Assembly (NCBI RefSeq): GCF_937616625.2 | Contig: NC_065577.1 | Coordinates: forward strand, 24,565,501-24,629,500 | From: Mercurialis annua | Lineage: Eukaryota > Streptophyta > Magnoliopsida > Malpighiales > Euphorbiaceae | Direction: 5' to 3' | Length of the DNA: 64,000 bases | Shown here: positions 1 through 9,978 of the stretch, piece after piece | Layout: each line of letters starts with the position of its first letter | How positions within the stretch are numbered: the stretch's first letter is position 1 | Made by a program: the position numbers and the translations under genes | Notes under the pieces: generated by a model | Told to the model about the DNA's origin: nothing | Databases searched by the model: none | What the model saw: the letters and a program-made list of their open reading frames with translations, nothing else

Positions 1-202
1 AAAATATGTTACTTTGTTTAAAAACAACGTAACTCTAGCAAAAGCCTAAAAGAAAACATCTACATGCTGTCAAAACAATAAAAATTAAGGTTAAGTAGCC
101 ATACAGTCACAACAATGCTATTAACAAAACTATCGTTAGTAATTCAAATAGTAAACACACAAAATAAAAAAAAGAACAAATAAAAGAAGAAGATATACTT
201 AC
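1..202 (-). other. Intron following exon 6 of the DUF1985 gene (runs off window)
   Basis: The minus strand has a good splice donor (GTAAGTATATC) directly after the last recognisable exon, beginning at 202. The stretch from there to the window edge is AT-rich and shows no domain. It is read as intron; the rest of the Ulp1-like region should lie beyond the left edge. The boundary is seen; the continuation is inferred. Confidence 0.55.
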
Positions 203-2380
203 AGAACACTCAATAGGCTTTCCAACGTGGTAGAGATGGTAAAACCAGGATTTCGTTTGAATATCAACCACGCCAAGAGAAAGACGGGGATGAAAGTTGT
301 CAATCTTTGGATCGTATAACCAGCTTTGCCTTCTAAACAAACAAAGAAAAAAAAAATTAAATAAGTGAGCATAAAAATAAATGAAAATAAAGTAAGTTGA
401 GTAACGAACTTGGTGCCTTTAGGACGTCCTTCTTCCAGCCAATTATGAATGATCTCTTGTTTTGTGGCATCACTAAATAAAATGTGATTAGCATCAAATG
501 GACAAATATGGACTTTACAACCAGTTTGCGTCGATATGATGCGGCTTGAAGAAGGTACAGACTACCAAAAACATAAGAGAGGACACAGTAAGTAATCTGA
601 TATCAACTCTATATATACTTTATGTGAACCATCATATATAAAATTAAGCTATAAATAGAATTTAAAGCAAACAATACCTCATTTGATTTGAATTCAGCAA
701 TAGATTCACTTGCATTTTTGTTAGTCTGATTAATTGTGTCATATGCTGGAGATTTCAAATTCACCTCGCATTGTCGCAAAACCTAGTAAATTGACAATAA
801 ACAAATTAATATAGTTAATCAAAACAGCTTAATTTCAAATTATTAAATATACCTCAAAAATCGGAGAGATAACATCAACATGTTCGGAAGAAACAAGAAC
901 ACAAGGTTCACCACGGTCATCCTTGTCTTCAAGTACAGCCTTCTCGCAAACCAAATCTTCCAATTCGATTTTTTCAGCACCTTCTTTTTCATCAGCAGAC
1001 TCCCTACCATCCCTTTCTTTGCTGGAAGTAGCTTTAGTATCAGCAGAAACAGGAACATCAGACTCCCTACCATCCCTTTCTTCTCGTTCCGTTACTATAG
1101 AAGTACCATTTTTACTTGGTTTCTTTGAAATCTCATTTGCAGGAAGAACAACCTTTTTTTCTTTGTCAACACTTGTCTGCAAGCCATCAAAAACATCATG
1201 TTTCTCAATTTCAACCTGATACAGATATGGAGTTCATATTAGGTTCCAATCAAGTTACAATAACATAATATGAAATCACATAAATTATATTTAACTAAAC
1301 TCTAAGTGATAAAGTACAACATACATAAATCAAAACAAATTACCGTTTTAGAATCACCAATAAGAGTTAGCCTTGCATTCAATGAATTGACAACTGTCAA
1401 AAGTTCGAAACATTTGGAAGCGAATAAACGTTTCAAATCCATTATATCATCCTTCATCGTCTTTTGACCAGCCATCAAAATTTCCAGCTTCTCTTCCATA
1501 ACAGTTAAATCCGAAGTGTTCGACGTTGATTCATCGTCCTTCAATATATGAAATGCCGGACAATAACCCTCCTCGTTTCCCTTAATTTTTTTGAATAAGT
1601 CACCTAGACGAAGGGATTCCTCTCTGCCAGGGTTGGAACAATCAATCGGATAATCATCTATACATAACAAATGAAAACCATATATGAAAACAGAGTAAAT
1701 GATAAATTACATCTGAAAAATTGAAAATTTAACACATACAAACCTCATCAGATGCAATCTCAACAAATAAATCCCTGTCAACATCAATGTATTTTGCAGG
1801 AACGAATGCTTGCCACCTCAAAATCTGCGGGATAGCAACTTTGTTCACTAGCTGAGCAAAGGTATTTTCCACCGTCGGGCAACACTCATAGAACCAACAT
1901 ACCAGTGCATATGGGAAACCTTGAAGGCGATACTGGTAAATGTTGTCTTCAATAATAAGAGATCCCGGAATAAGAACAGCTCTGTTCGACAAAGAATCAA
2001 ACGTGTACTTGAAAACGTCAATACCCCTTGGATAGTCGTTCAAATCAGCCGAATCAACTACGTCAAAGTCCTTCAAAGGGATACAAGCAGTCCTCGGTGA
2101 AGCAAGCAAGAAGTTATGCAAAAAATGCATAAATGCTATCTTAAACTTATCCTCCTCCGACTCCCAACGCCTAGCTTTGAAAAAATCCTGAAGGGTCTGT
2201 TTAGAAACAGATTGCAACCCGCTGAAGTACTTATCCAAAATGCCATTTCCAACTTTTGTATAGGCATACTTACTGCTGTCACCTTGACAGTTTAAACCCG
2301 AGACCAAAGCAAATTCGTCGATTCCGAGTTTCAGCCTATGACCGCCAACCTCAAGCCACAACTCAGACTTGTTTAGCTGC
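203..2380 (-). CDS. DUF1985 protein with start of an Ulp1-like (C48) region; six exons, 5' end cut by an LTR
   Basis: Six exons join in one open frame of about 568 codons: 2380-1740, 1657-1344, 1215-853, 782-678, 561-410 and 332-203. Every junction has GT/AG ends and matching phase; the first intron uses donor GTATGTG, not the GT four bases earlier. Exon 1 carries the DUF1985 signature (WLEVGGHRLKLGIDEFALVS, then GLNC, with a later GFPYALVCWFYECCP). Exon 2 is helical with a coiled-coil-like stretch, exon 3 is acidic and charged (Glu/Lys/Asp-rich linker), and exon 6 has WFYHLYHVGKP, resembling the stretch just before the catalytic His of plant Ulp1-like proteases. DUF1985-Ulp1 proteins are widespread in plants and are often carried by MULE-type DNA transposons, so this may be transposon-borne and not a host gene. 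The frame is open up to the LTR border at 2380, so the N-terminus was removed or displaced by that insertion. The catalytic triad is not in the window. No promoter is visible. Probably not functional, though the remaining exons have no stop. Confidence 0.72.
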
Positions 2381-5015
2381 TGTCACGACCCAATTTCATG
2401 GATCGCGACCGGCGCTAGGGTATGGGTATGGTCGTACCAAAACCCGTAGCAAGCCTCGCGGAAAACCTTATATTCAATATAAACCTGCAAGAAAACCAAT
2501 GCTCGGGGGCAACCGAGACTTCAGCCTAAGTCTAACAACTTATATAGCAGTTGTAATATAATTACTTGATAGCAATTCGAAACTATGAATCATGCCTCAT
2601 ATAATAAATAATCCAATGTAACATACCAAAGTATAATAATATAAAAGTCGTACCACTACAACAAACCAAAGTGCAATAATAAAGACAACTAGTTCTACTG
2701 CGGTCTAAGAAGTAAAACAATAAACTAGTTTGATAACATAAAAGACCTCCGAGGAATCAAAAGATCGGAGATGACCAACGCTCTCAAAATCATAAACCTG
2801 GAAAGTTTGGAAAACAACGGAATCAGATATACTGAGATGAGTTCATAATGCTATTTACATTTATTAAGTTTAAAACCCTTAAAACAAATCCTTTTATACT
2901 AATATATATACTTGATTATGGAAAACAGTATTGAAATGAAATCCCAAAGTATTTAAGCCAAAGTAGATGGGAACAAATCCTCATCGATTCCCAAAGTAGG
3001 CCAGACATTGGTCAGCCAATCCCAAAGTACTTACCGGTGCACACAATCTCGATACAAGCCTATCGAGTAACTCGTTTCAATCCAGATCCATAATCCTTAA
3101 AACAGTTCACAAACATTTGATATACTAAAATAACTTGCGGTACTTAATAAATGGTAAATAACACTATAAACTCACTGCTTGCTTATCCACGTGAATCTTG
3201 GCAAACAGCTAACCCTGCGTAGACTCCGAAGCACGAGCAGTCGACGGGTCTAAAACATTATATAAGTCAATGTCCGAACAACCCCTAACTCTAAGAATAC
3301 TAGACTCCACATAGGACTAGCATTTCACAACACAACCAAAGATTCAAACAAGGTAATCAAGATACCACCAAGTATCCATATAACTAATTAACAAATAAGG
3401 CAAGTTAAGCTTAGGTGAGTTCTTATCTTTTAAAACGAAACCACAATACTTAAATACTTAAATAGTCTTTACAAAACAATTACAGTTCCCAAAGTAGTGT
3501 GTTAGCCTTACTGCAGTATAGCTCAACACAACATGTCGGGAGACCACGTCTAACCCGACCCATCCATAAACCAAGTTTAAAACAAAAGTCTTTAATCAAA
3601 CCTAAAATGAAACCAAAGTCAATTTTTAAATAAGAACTCACACTGTAACTTCATAATGCCATAAACAATTAAGCTTGCTAACACTTAGCAAGTAGCACCC
3701 CAAGTACATTTAATTATGTCATCTCAAATAGAATCAATAAGATTCAACACCTTTCAAGTATTAACTTGAAGCTAAAATAGTTCAACTGAAACCCTACATG
3801 ACATATAGCACCTTGTATGTTTTATATTACTCAATTTACATTAAACTGCAACCTTAGATGATCTAGGATTCCTTTAACAAGTTTTAAACCATTTTAAAAA
3901 TAGTTTCCAGCAAAGTTACTTATTCAAAATAGCGAATTTAACCTTTGTAAAACCTTAATTAATCTATGATTTAGCTTTGGTCAATTTATCACAAATCACC
4001 CAAGGTAGGAGTGATTATCTAACAACCCTTTTAATTATCAAAGAACACTTCCAGCTTTTAGTAATAAGTTCAAAACAGAATTTTGATTCAAAAATGTTAA
4101 CCAAACGATACACTATTCCATTTAAACGATTTCTCAAAGCCACCCAATGTATTGTTTATCACCTAATACTCTATGATCCATTTCTTTGAAATTTCCAGAT
4201 TTTAGTTTAATCATAAAAATAGAATACTCCATCACAAATCCCACAATTTGATTAGTCTTTCAATTATAACGATTACACCCATCCACCCAAGAAACAAACA
4301 CCAAACACAAACTAAAAATGACATAGAAAGATTGTTTACAGATTTTAGATTAATACAAAACAGAAAATATAATCAAATCACCCAAGGTATCGAAACAATT
4401 GAGTATATAGCAATCTCTACAAATCAAAACAAGGAAATTGAACCACATACCTCTTGATTAGGCTAATAGCAATAAAACTCAGAAATCAACCAACCCAAAT
4501 CAGCCTACAATCACACACATATAGGCTATAGGATTTAGAACTCCTAGAATTGATGAACTATAGATGAAATTACATGGGATTGATTAGGAACACTTAACAA
4601 GAATCAAAATTGAGATGAAATGATGGAGGAATGACCTAAGATAGAGCCTTAGCCGAATTAGGGTTTTTAGAGAAGTTAAAAGTGTTTAAAATTTGTTTTA
4701 GGTCGAGTTAAGGTGAGTTTAAATAGAAATCAGCGAACTGCACAGTGCACGCGTCGCGCCCGCAAAACATGAATCGCCCCCGTGATTCATGCATGTCGCG
4801 CCCGTAAAATGCTACTACCTCCGATGAAAATTTGAGATTTTGAAATTGAAATCGAAAACGTTCCAAACTCTGAGATTACTTCTAATACATCTTAAACCAC
4901 ATTTTAAAAGGTTTGGAACCTTCGAAATGCGAATCTAAGTGGTCAGACCACTCAAACGAACCCAAGGTACCGTTTAGGCTTAACGGAACAAGTTAGAAAA
5001 ATGCGGGATGTTACA
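2381..5015 (-). repeat. 3' LTR (about 2.6 kb) of the truncated Tekay-like element
   Basis: On the minus strand the LTR starts TGTAACATCCCG (5015 downward) and ends GGTCGTGACA (2381), with TG...CA ends. It shares with the other LTRs of the window the terminal block containing CTAGCGCCGGTCGCGA and the block CGGTTGCCCCCGAGCATTGG. Near its 5' side (4736-4810) is a module rich in GTCGCGCCCG plus an inverted repeat CATGAATC/GATTCATG, where other copies carry different palindromes. It has no coding frame of note; small open frames at 3977-4189 and 4248-4457 are shadows. Confidence 0.88.
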
Positions 5016-5026
5016 TTCTCCCCAAC
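5016..5026 (-). other. Polypurine tract (plus-strand primer) of the minus-strand element
   Basis: Directly before the LTR, the minus strand reads GTTGGGGAGAA followed by TGTAAC. A G/A run at this place is the usual plus-strand primer of Ty3-type elements. Confidence 0.75.
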
Positions 5027-5123
5027 TTAAAAACAAAATCGTCCTCGATTTTACAACAACGAAACTAAACAACAACTCACATAAACACACCAAAGTAATG
5101 CACATAGTACAATGTCCAAAATA

Positions 5124-7379
5124 TCAATCACCAAGTAGCACATAAATACACACATAATCTAAAGCTCTAGCATAGCATAAAAAGCAACTAACATTACCAA
5201 CGTACCTCAAGGAAAGAGGAAAGGATAACGGTTCCTCATGTCGGACTCCGTCTCCCAAGTGCATTCTTTTACAGAGTGATCCACAGAACTTTGACCATCG
5301 CAACCTACGCACCTGCGTATCCACAATCTCAACAGGCTGTTCCTCATAAGACAACTCTTGGTCAACCTCAACACTCTGTGGTACAGTCATTTGAGAAGGG
5401 TCAGAAACGCACTTCCGCAACATCGAGATATGAAATACTGGATGCACCAAAGACATGTCTGGCGGCAAAGCCAAACGATAAGCAACTGCCCCAACTCTCT
5501 CCGTAATCTCATACGGACCAACAAACCTAGGCGCTAACTTTCTCTTAACACCAAAACGCACAACGCCTTTCATAGGCGAAACTCGAAGAAATACATAGTC
5601 ACCAACCTGAAACTCAAAGTCCTTTCGCTTATCAGCATAGCTTTTATGACGACTAAAAGCAGTCTCAAGCCTACGCTTGATCAAAGGTACCTTCTCAGAG
5701 GTAATCTGGATGATCTCAGCTCCAGAAAGTTTACGCTCGCCGACCTCTTCCCAACATATAGGAGATCGACACTTGCGCCCGTACAAAGCCTCATAAGGTG
5801 CCATCTCAATACTAACGTGATAACTGTTTTTGTAGGAAAACTCAATCAAAGGCAAATGAGTATCCCAGCTACCCTGAAAATCCAGAACACACATCCTGAG
5901 CATGTCCTCCAAAGTCTGAATAGTCCTCTCAGACTGTCCGTCAGTCTGAGAATGAAATGCAGTACTAAAATCCAACCTTGAACCCAAGGATTCCTGCAAT
6001 GCCTTCCAAAACCGAGAGGTGAAAATCGAATCTCTGTCCGAAACTATCGACACTGGTACATCATGAAGACTAACAATTCGATCGATATACAACTGTGCCA
6101 ACTTCGAAGCTTGATAAGTAACCTTGATCAGTAAGAAGTGAGTTGACTTGGTCAGACGGTCAACTATCACCCAAATCGAATCATACCCCTGTCGGGTACG
6201 TGGTAAACCAACCACAAAATCCATTGCGATCCGCTCCCATTTCCACTCTGGAATAGGTAGCGGTTGCAGATATCCAAACGGTCTTTGGTGTTCTAATTTT
6301 ACCTGCTGGCAAGTCAAACACTTGGACACAAACTCTGCAACATCCTTTTTCATTCCGCTCCACCAGTACGTACCCTTGAGATCATGATATATCTTGGTAG
6401 AACCCGGATGAACACTGTAAGTTGACTTGTGCGCTTCCTCCAGAATCTGGTCTCTCAAAACATATGAATCCGGAACACACAGTCGAGAACCGTACCTGAG
6501 AACTCCATCCGCCAGAACAAACTCAGAATTTCCATCCAGATGGATCTCATCCATAATCCGTTTCAATTTTGGATCCTCAGCTTGTGAAGCTTTGATTCTA
6601 TCAATCAAAACCGGTTGCACCTGCAACTGTGCCAACAAACAACCTTTCTGCGAAACCTGAAATCCGTATCCCGAAGCTAACAAACTATACCACTCACGGA
6701 CCATGGGTCTCCGCCCAACCTCAGAAATATGGGCCAAACTGCCTGAAGACTTGCGACTCAACACATCGGCTACCACATTAGCCTTACCCGGATGGTACTG
6801 AATAGAACAATCGTAGTCTTTCAGTAACTCCAACCATCTTCGCTGCCTCAGATTCAACTCCCGCTGATCAAAGATGTACTTCACACTCTTATGATCAGTA
6901 AAGATCTCGCAAGTAGCACCGTACAAATAGTGCCTCCAAATCTTAAGAGCAAAAACCACAGCTGCTAACTCAAGATCATGAGTAGGATAATTCACCTCAT
7001 GCTTCTTTAGTTGACGAGAAGCATAATTAATCACCTTACCTTGTTGCATTAACACACAGCCCAAGCCGATACGAGAAGCATCACAATATATAGTGAACCC
7101 CTCAATGCCAGATGGCAAGGCCAACACATGAGTTGTTGTCAAAATCTCCTTGAGCTTCTCAAAGCTCGCCTCACACTTTTCAGTCCACTCAAACTTAACA
7201 CCCTTCTGTGTCAGTTTAGTCAACGGTGCAGATATTCTGGAGAAATCTTGCACGAACCGACGATAGTAGCCAGCCAACCCAAGAAAACTTCTTATCTCAG
7301 TAACTGACCTTGGCCTCTGCCAATCCATAACCGCCTCAATCTTCTTTGGATCAACCTTGATCTTATCCTTTGACACCAC
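5124..7379 (-). pseudogene. pol: pol 3' part: RT thumb, RNase H, integrase, broken chromodomain
   Basis: The 751-codon open frame begins in the RT thumb/connection (residues 1-75). RNase H follows with the acidic set D100 (YCDAS), E137, D162 (FTDHKS) and D205 (VVADVLSRK). The integrase zinc finger is H317, H324, C354, C357; the catalytic core has D387 (MDFVVGLP), D448 (SDRD) and E484 (DGQSERTIQ), the D,D-35-E spacing, then a GPYEI motif near 621. Near residue 694 (about base 5297) the frame slips: the chromodomain, which in the sister copy reads VKVLW...EECTWETDSDM, continues in another frame to about 5215, and the last 57 residues of this frame are nonsense. A TGA replacing the Gly codon of FLGHVV separates it from RT. 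Acts, when intact, in reverse transcription and in integration. All catalytic residues checked are still present, so the decay looks moderate. Confidence 0.92.
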
Positions 7380-7382
7380 ATG

Positions 7383-8121
7383 TCATAAGAAAGTAACTTG
7401 GTCCAACCAGAATTCGCACTTTGAGAACTTAGCATACAGCTGATGCTCATGTAAAATCTGTAGTATTGTCCTCAAGTGGAAAGCATGTTCCTCCTCACTC
7501 CGAGAGTAAATCAGTATGTCATCAATAAACACAATAACGAACTGATCCAGAAAAGGCTTGAACACCCGGTTCATCATATCCATAAACGCTCCTGGTGCGT
7601 TCGTTAACCCAAAAGACATGACCAGAAACTCGAAATGCCCATAAAGCAGTCTTAGGCACATCGACGTCTCGGATCCGAAGTTGATGATACCCGGATCTCA
7701 AGTCAATCTTCGAAAAACACTTAGTACCCTCTAACTGATAGAACAAATCATCAATACGAGGAAGATGATACCTGTTCTTGATAGTAACTTTGATCAGCTG
7801 TCTGTAGTCAATGCACAGCAGAAAATAACCATCCTTCTTCTTGACAAACAATACAGGAGCACCCCACGGAGAAGTACTCGGCCTGATAAAACCATTATCC
7901 TGCAACTCTTGCAACTGTTCCTTCAACTCTTTTAGCTCTGCAGGAGCCATCCGATATGGAGGTATCGAAATAGGAGCTGTTATAGGAACAACATCGATAC
8001 AGAACTCAATATCACGGTCTGGTTGTAATCCAGGTAACTCTTCTAGAAACACATCAGTGAACTCATTCACTATCGAGACACTATGCACATTACCACTGAT
8101 AGCCTCTAAGTCACGAACCAC
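7383..8121 (-). pseudogene. pol: pol: reverse transcriptase with a frameshift
   Basis: RT motifs are seen in order: [19 protein letters not shown], then [22 protein letters not shown], and in a second frame FGLTNAP and the active-site FIDDILIYS. The first frame (8121 to about 7650) and the second (about 7661-7383) are joined by a small indel around 7640-7660, within the stretch coding for [13 protein letters not shown] in the sister copy. The motif LCIDYRQLI has Ile where the sister copies have Asn. The frame ends at a TGA at 7380-7382. RNA- and DNA-dependent DNA polymerase of the retrotransposon; not functional as it stands. Confidence 0.9.
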
Positions 8122-8144
8122 CGCTAAGAAACCCTGTCAACCCT

Positions 8145-8398
8145 TGCCCATCATGCGCTTGGCCATGATCACTGAAATAAGATTCTTTGGTGTCTCTACC
8201 TTCTCCCCATGGAAAGAAAAAGGTACACCACCAGGAACCCCAAACACAACCGACTTCCCTCGACAGTCGATAGAAGAAAAATGGCGTGAAAGCCAATCCA
8301 TCCCCAAAATAACATCCAAAGATAACACATCAAGTACAATCAAATCAGCCCTAAGATCTCTACCATGAATAACCACAGAACAAGACGGATAAATGTTG
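8145..8398 (-). pseudogene. pol: pol: C-terminal half of retropepsin-like protease
   Basis: The frame has YPSCSVVIHGRDL, then [19 protein letters not shown], the C-terminal half of the Ty3-type aspartic protease; the DAGATHSF active-site half seen in the sister copies is missing because the element is cut here. A stop (TGC to TGA) sits at the PR/RT border near 8142. Residues coded beyond 8398 do not match the family and belong to the neighbouring sequence. Confidence 0.82.
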
Positions 8399-9660
8399 AG
8401 CAAAAAGAACAACTTGTAATAATCCGGAAGTTAGAATCGATCCCACGAGGAGTGAATCTAGAGCGATTGACGAGAATGAACTTTAGTTATGATTCAATTC
8501 GTTTAGCGAAACACAAACGGTTGAAGTTCAAGTAAGATTAACAACTAAATAGGCACTAAACAACTAAACAATTAAACTACCAATTCAAGCAACTATAATA
8601 ATAACGAGTTTAATCAATAAGTAAAAGATGTCTAGGGGTTAAAATTATTCCTAGGTCATGCATACATAGTAATGGATGAATTGGTATCTAGCAAGGGCCG
8701 AGTTGTGCCTAGCGCACCGTTCCCGCTCTCTCGAGCCTCTAAGAACGACAAAATCAATAATCAAGTAATCAATTAATGCCTAACTCACTCTCGTGATACT
8801 AAATAAAACCAATTATCCAACATCAATTAATCAACAAACTCAAGGTCACCTAAATCCTAATCCACTCTCGTGGTATTACAATCTAGGCTTCTAATTCCAA
8901 AGTCTATTCACCTAACCATTTCTCAATGAGTCAAGCAAACACTAAATCATGCATTAGATAGCTAAGTTAACACAAGCATTAGAAACTAGAATTAGAACAA
9001 GCATTTAACCAATCAAACATACCAATTAACACAACATGAAGGAAATCATCTCAACCCCCAAACATGGGGGATTAGTTACACATACCAAGAGCTAAATTAA
9101 CAAAATCATAAATGGAAGACATGGTTAAAGAGTACTTACAAGAAGATGAAAAACCCACAAATAAGAGTTGCAATAGAAAATAAAACTTGTTTATCCAATA
9201 AAGCTTCAAAGATCTCAACAATGGTGGAAATATAAAAATCTGGAAATTCTATTGAAGAAGAAGACTAAACTTAGGGATTTCTAAAATTAGGAGAAGATTC
9301 AAAAGTACACTAAAAGAATAAAGTCTAGGGAAATCTTCTTAACCTAAAATAGAGGTAAGGTTCCTTTTATAGTACTTACAAAAGAAGGAAAAAGACAAAC
9401 ATTCATTTACACATGTGTTGGGCCCAAAATAGAAAATTAATAAAGCCTTGTTGCATCTTGAAATCAAATTTCCCCTTTTCAGAAAGCCCAAGTTCGAATA
9501 GAGCTCCTTGGGCTAAATGAGGAGCCCGATTCGAGCAACCATTTTCTGCTCCGGATCTCGATCTTCAAACCTTCGTAACTCGGTGTAGAAATGTCCGATT
9601 GAGTCGATTCTTGAACCGTTGGAAAGCTTAGGATGTCTACTTTAACTTTCATGAAGATCA
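8399..9660 (-). repeat. Non-coding retroelement-like remnant (possibly Tat/Athila-type LTR region)
   Basis: No gene is seen in these 1.26 kb. The text near 8440 (CGATCCCACGAGGAG) and the 3' part with GTAACTCGGTGTAGAAATG, then CCGTTGGAAAGC, are of a kind I know from untranslated/LTR regions of Tat/Athila-type plant retrotransposons, read on the minus strand. Two related lines with 'CACTCTCGTG' near 8790 and 8865 look like an internal duplication. No TG...CA pair or target duplication was found. The 69-codon open frame at 9479-9688 has no recognisable domain. Family assignment is from memory of motif style and is weak. Confidence 0.35.
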
Positions 9661-9978
9661 CGTAACGTTTGTATATTTCTGGCTTCAATTGCTAAAAAGG
9701 TGAAATTCTTGAATTTATTTCGTAACGTTTACAAACGTTACGAAATAAATCCAAACGTTTACAAACGTTACGAAACAAAACTTTTACAAAATGTTACGAA
9801 ACAAATCCAAACATTTCACATATTTAGCAATTTAAGCCAAACGTTTGCAAACATTGCGAAACAAATCCAAACGTTTCACCTTTTAAGCGATTTAAGCCAA
9901 ACGTTTACAAACGTTATGAAACAAATCCAAGCGTTTCACCTATTTAGCAATTTAATCCAAACGTTTACAAACATTAAC
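9661..9978. repeat. 60-bp satellite, left outpost of the array
   Basis: One unit lies in orientation A (GTAACGTTT...TTGCTAAAAAGGTG) and, from about 9720, about four units lie in the reverse orientation B. The satellite abuts the remnant at 9660 without a spacer and is cut by the LTR at 9979. TTAAC at 9974-9978 is the left flank duplication of that LTR. Confidence 0.9.

Larger units (their letters stand above)
2381..8398 (-). mobile_element. Truncated Tekay/Del-type Ty3-gypsy chromovirus element
   Basis: Read on the minus strand, the order is part of PR, RT, RNase H, integrase, chromodomain remnant, polypurine tract and 3' LTR. Gag, the catalytic half of PR, the primer site and the 5' LTR are missing: homology with the other copies in this window stops near 8398, inside PR. 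The LTR end abuts the DUF1985 gene at 2380. Because the other end is lost, no target-site duplication can be checked. Pol is broken by at least one frameshift in RT, stops after PR and RT, and a frameshift at the chromodomain. The Tekay/Del assignment rests on gene order, the C-terminal chromodomain and close match to the element at 39482-55638. Confidence 0.9.

Noticed and set aside
9479..9688. 69-codon minus-strand frame as a gene
   Set aside because: It crosses from the remnant into the satellite and shows no domain.
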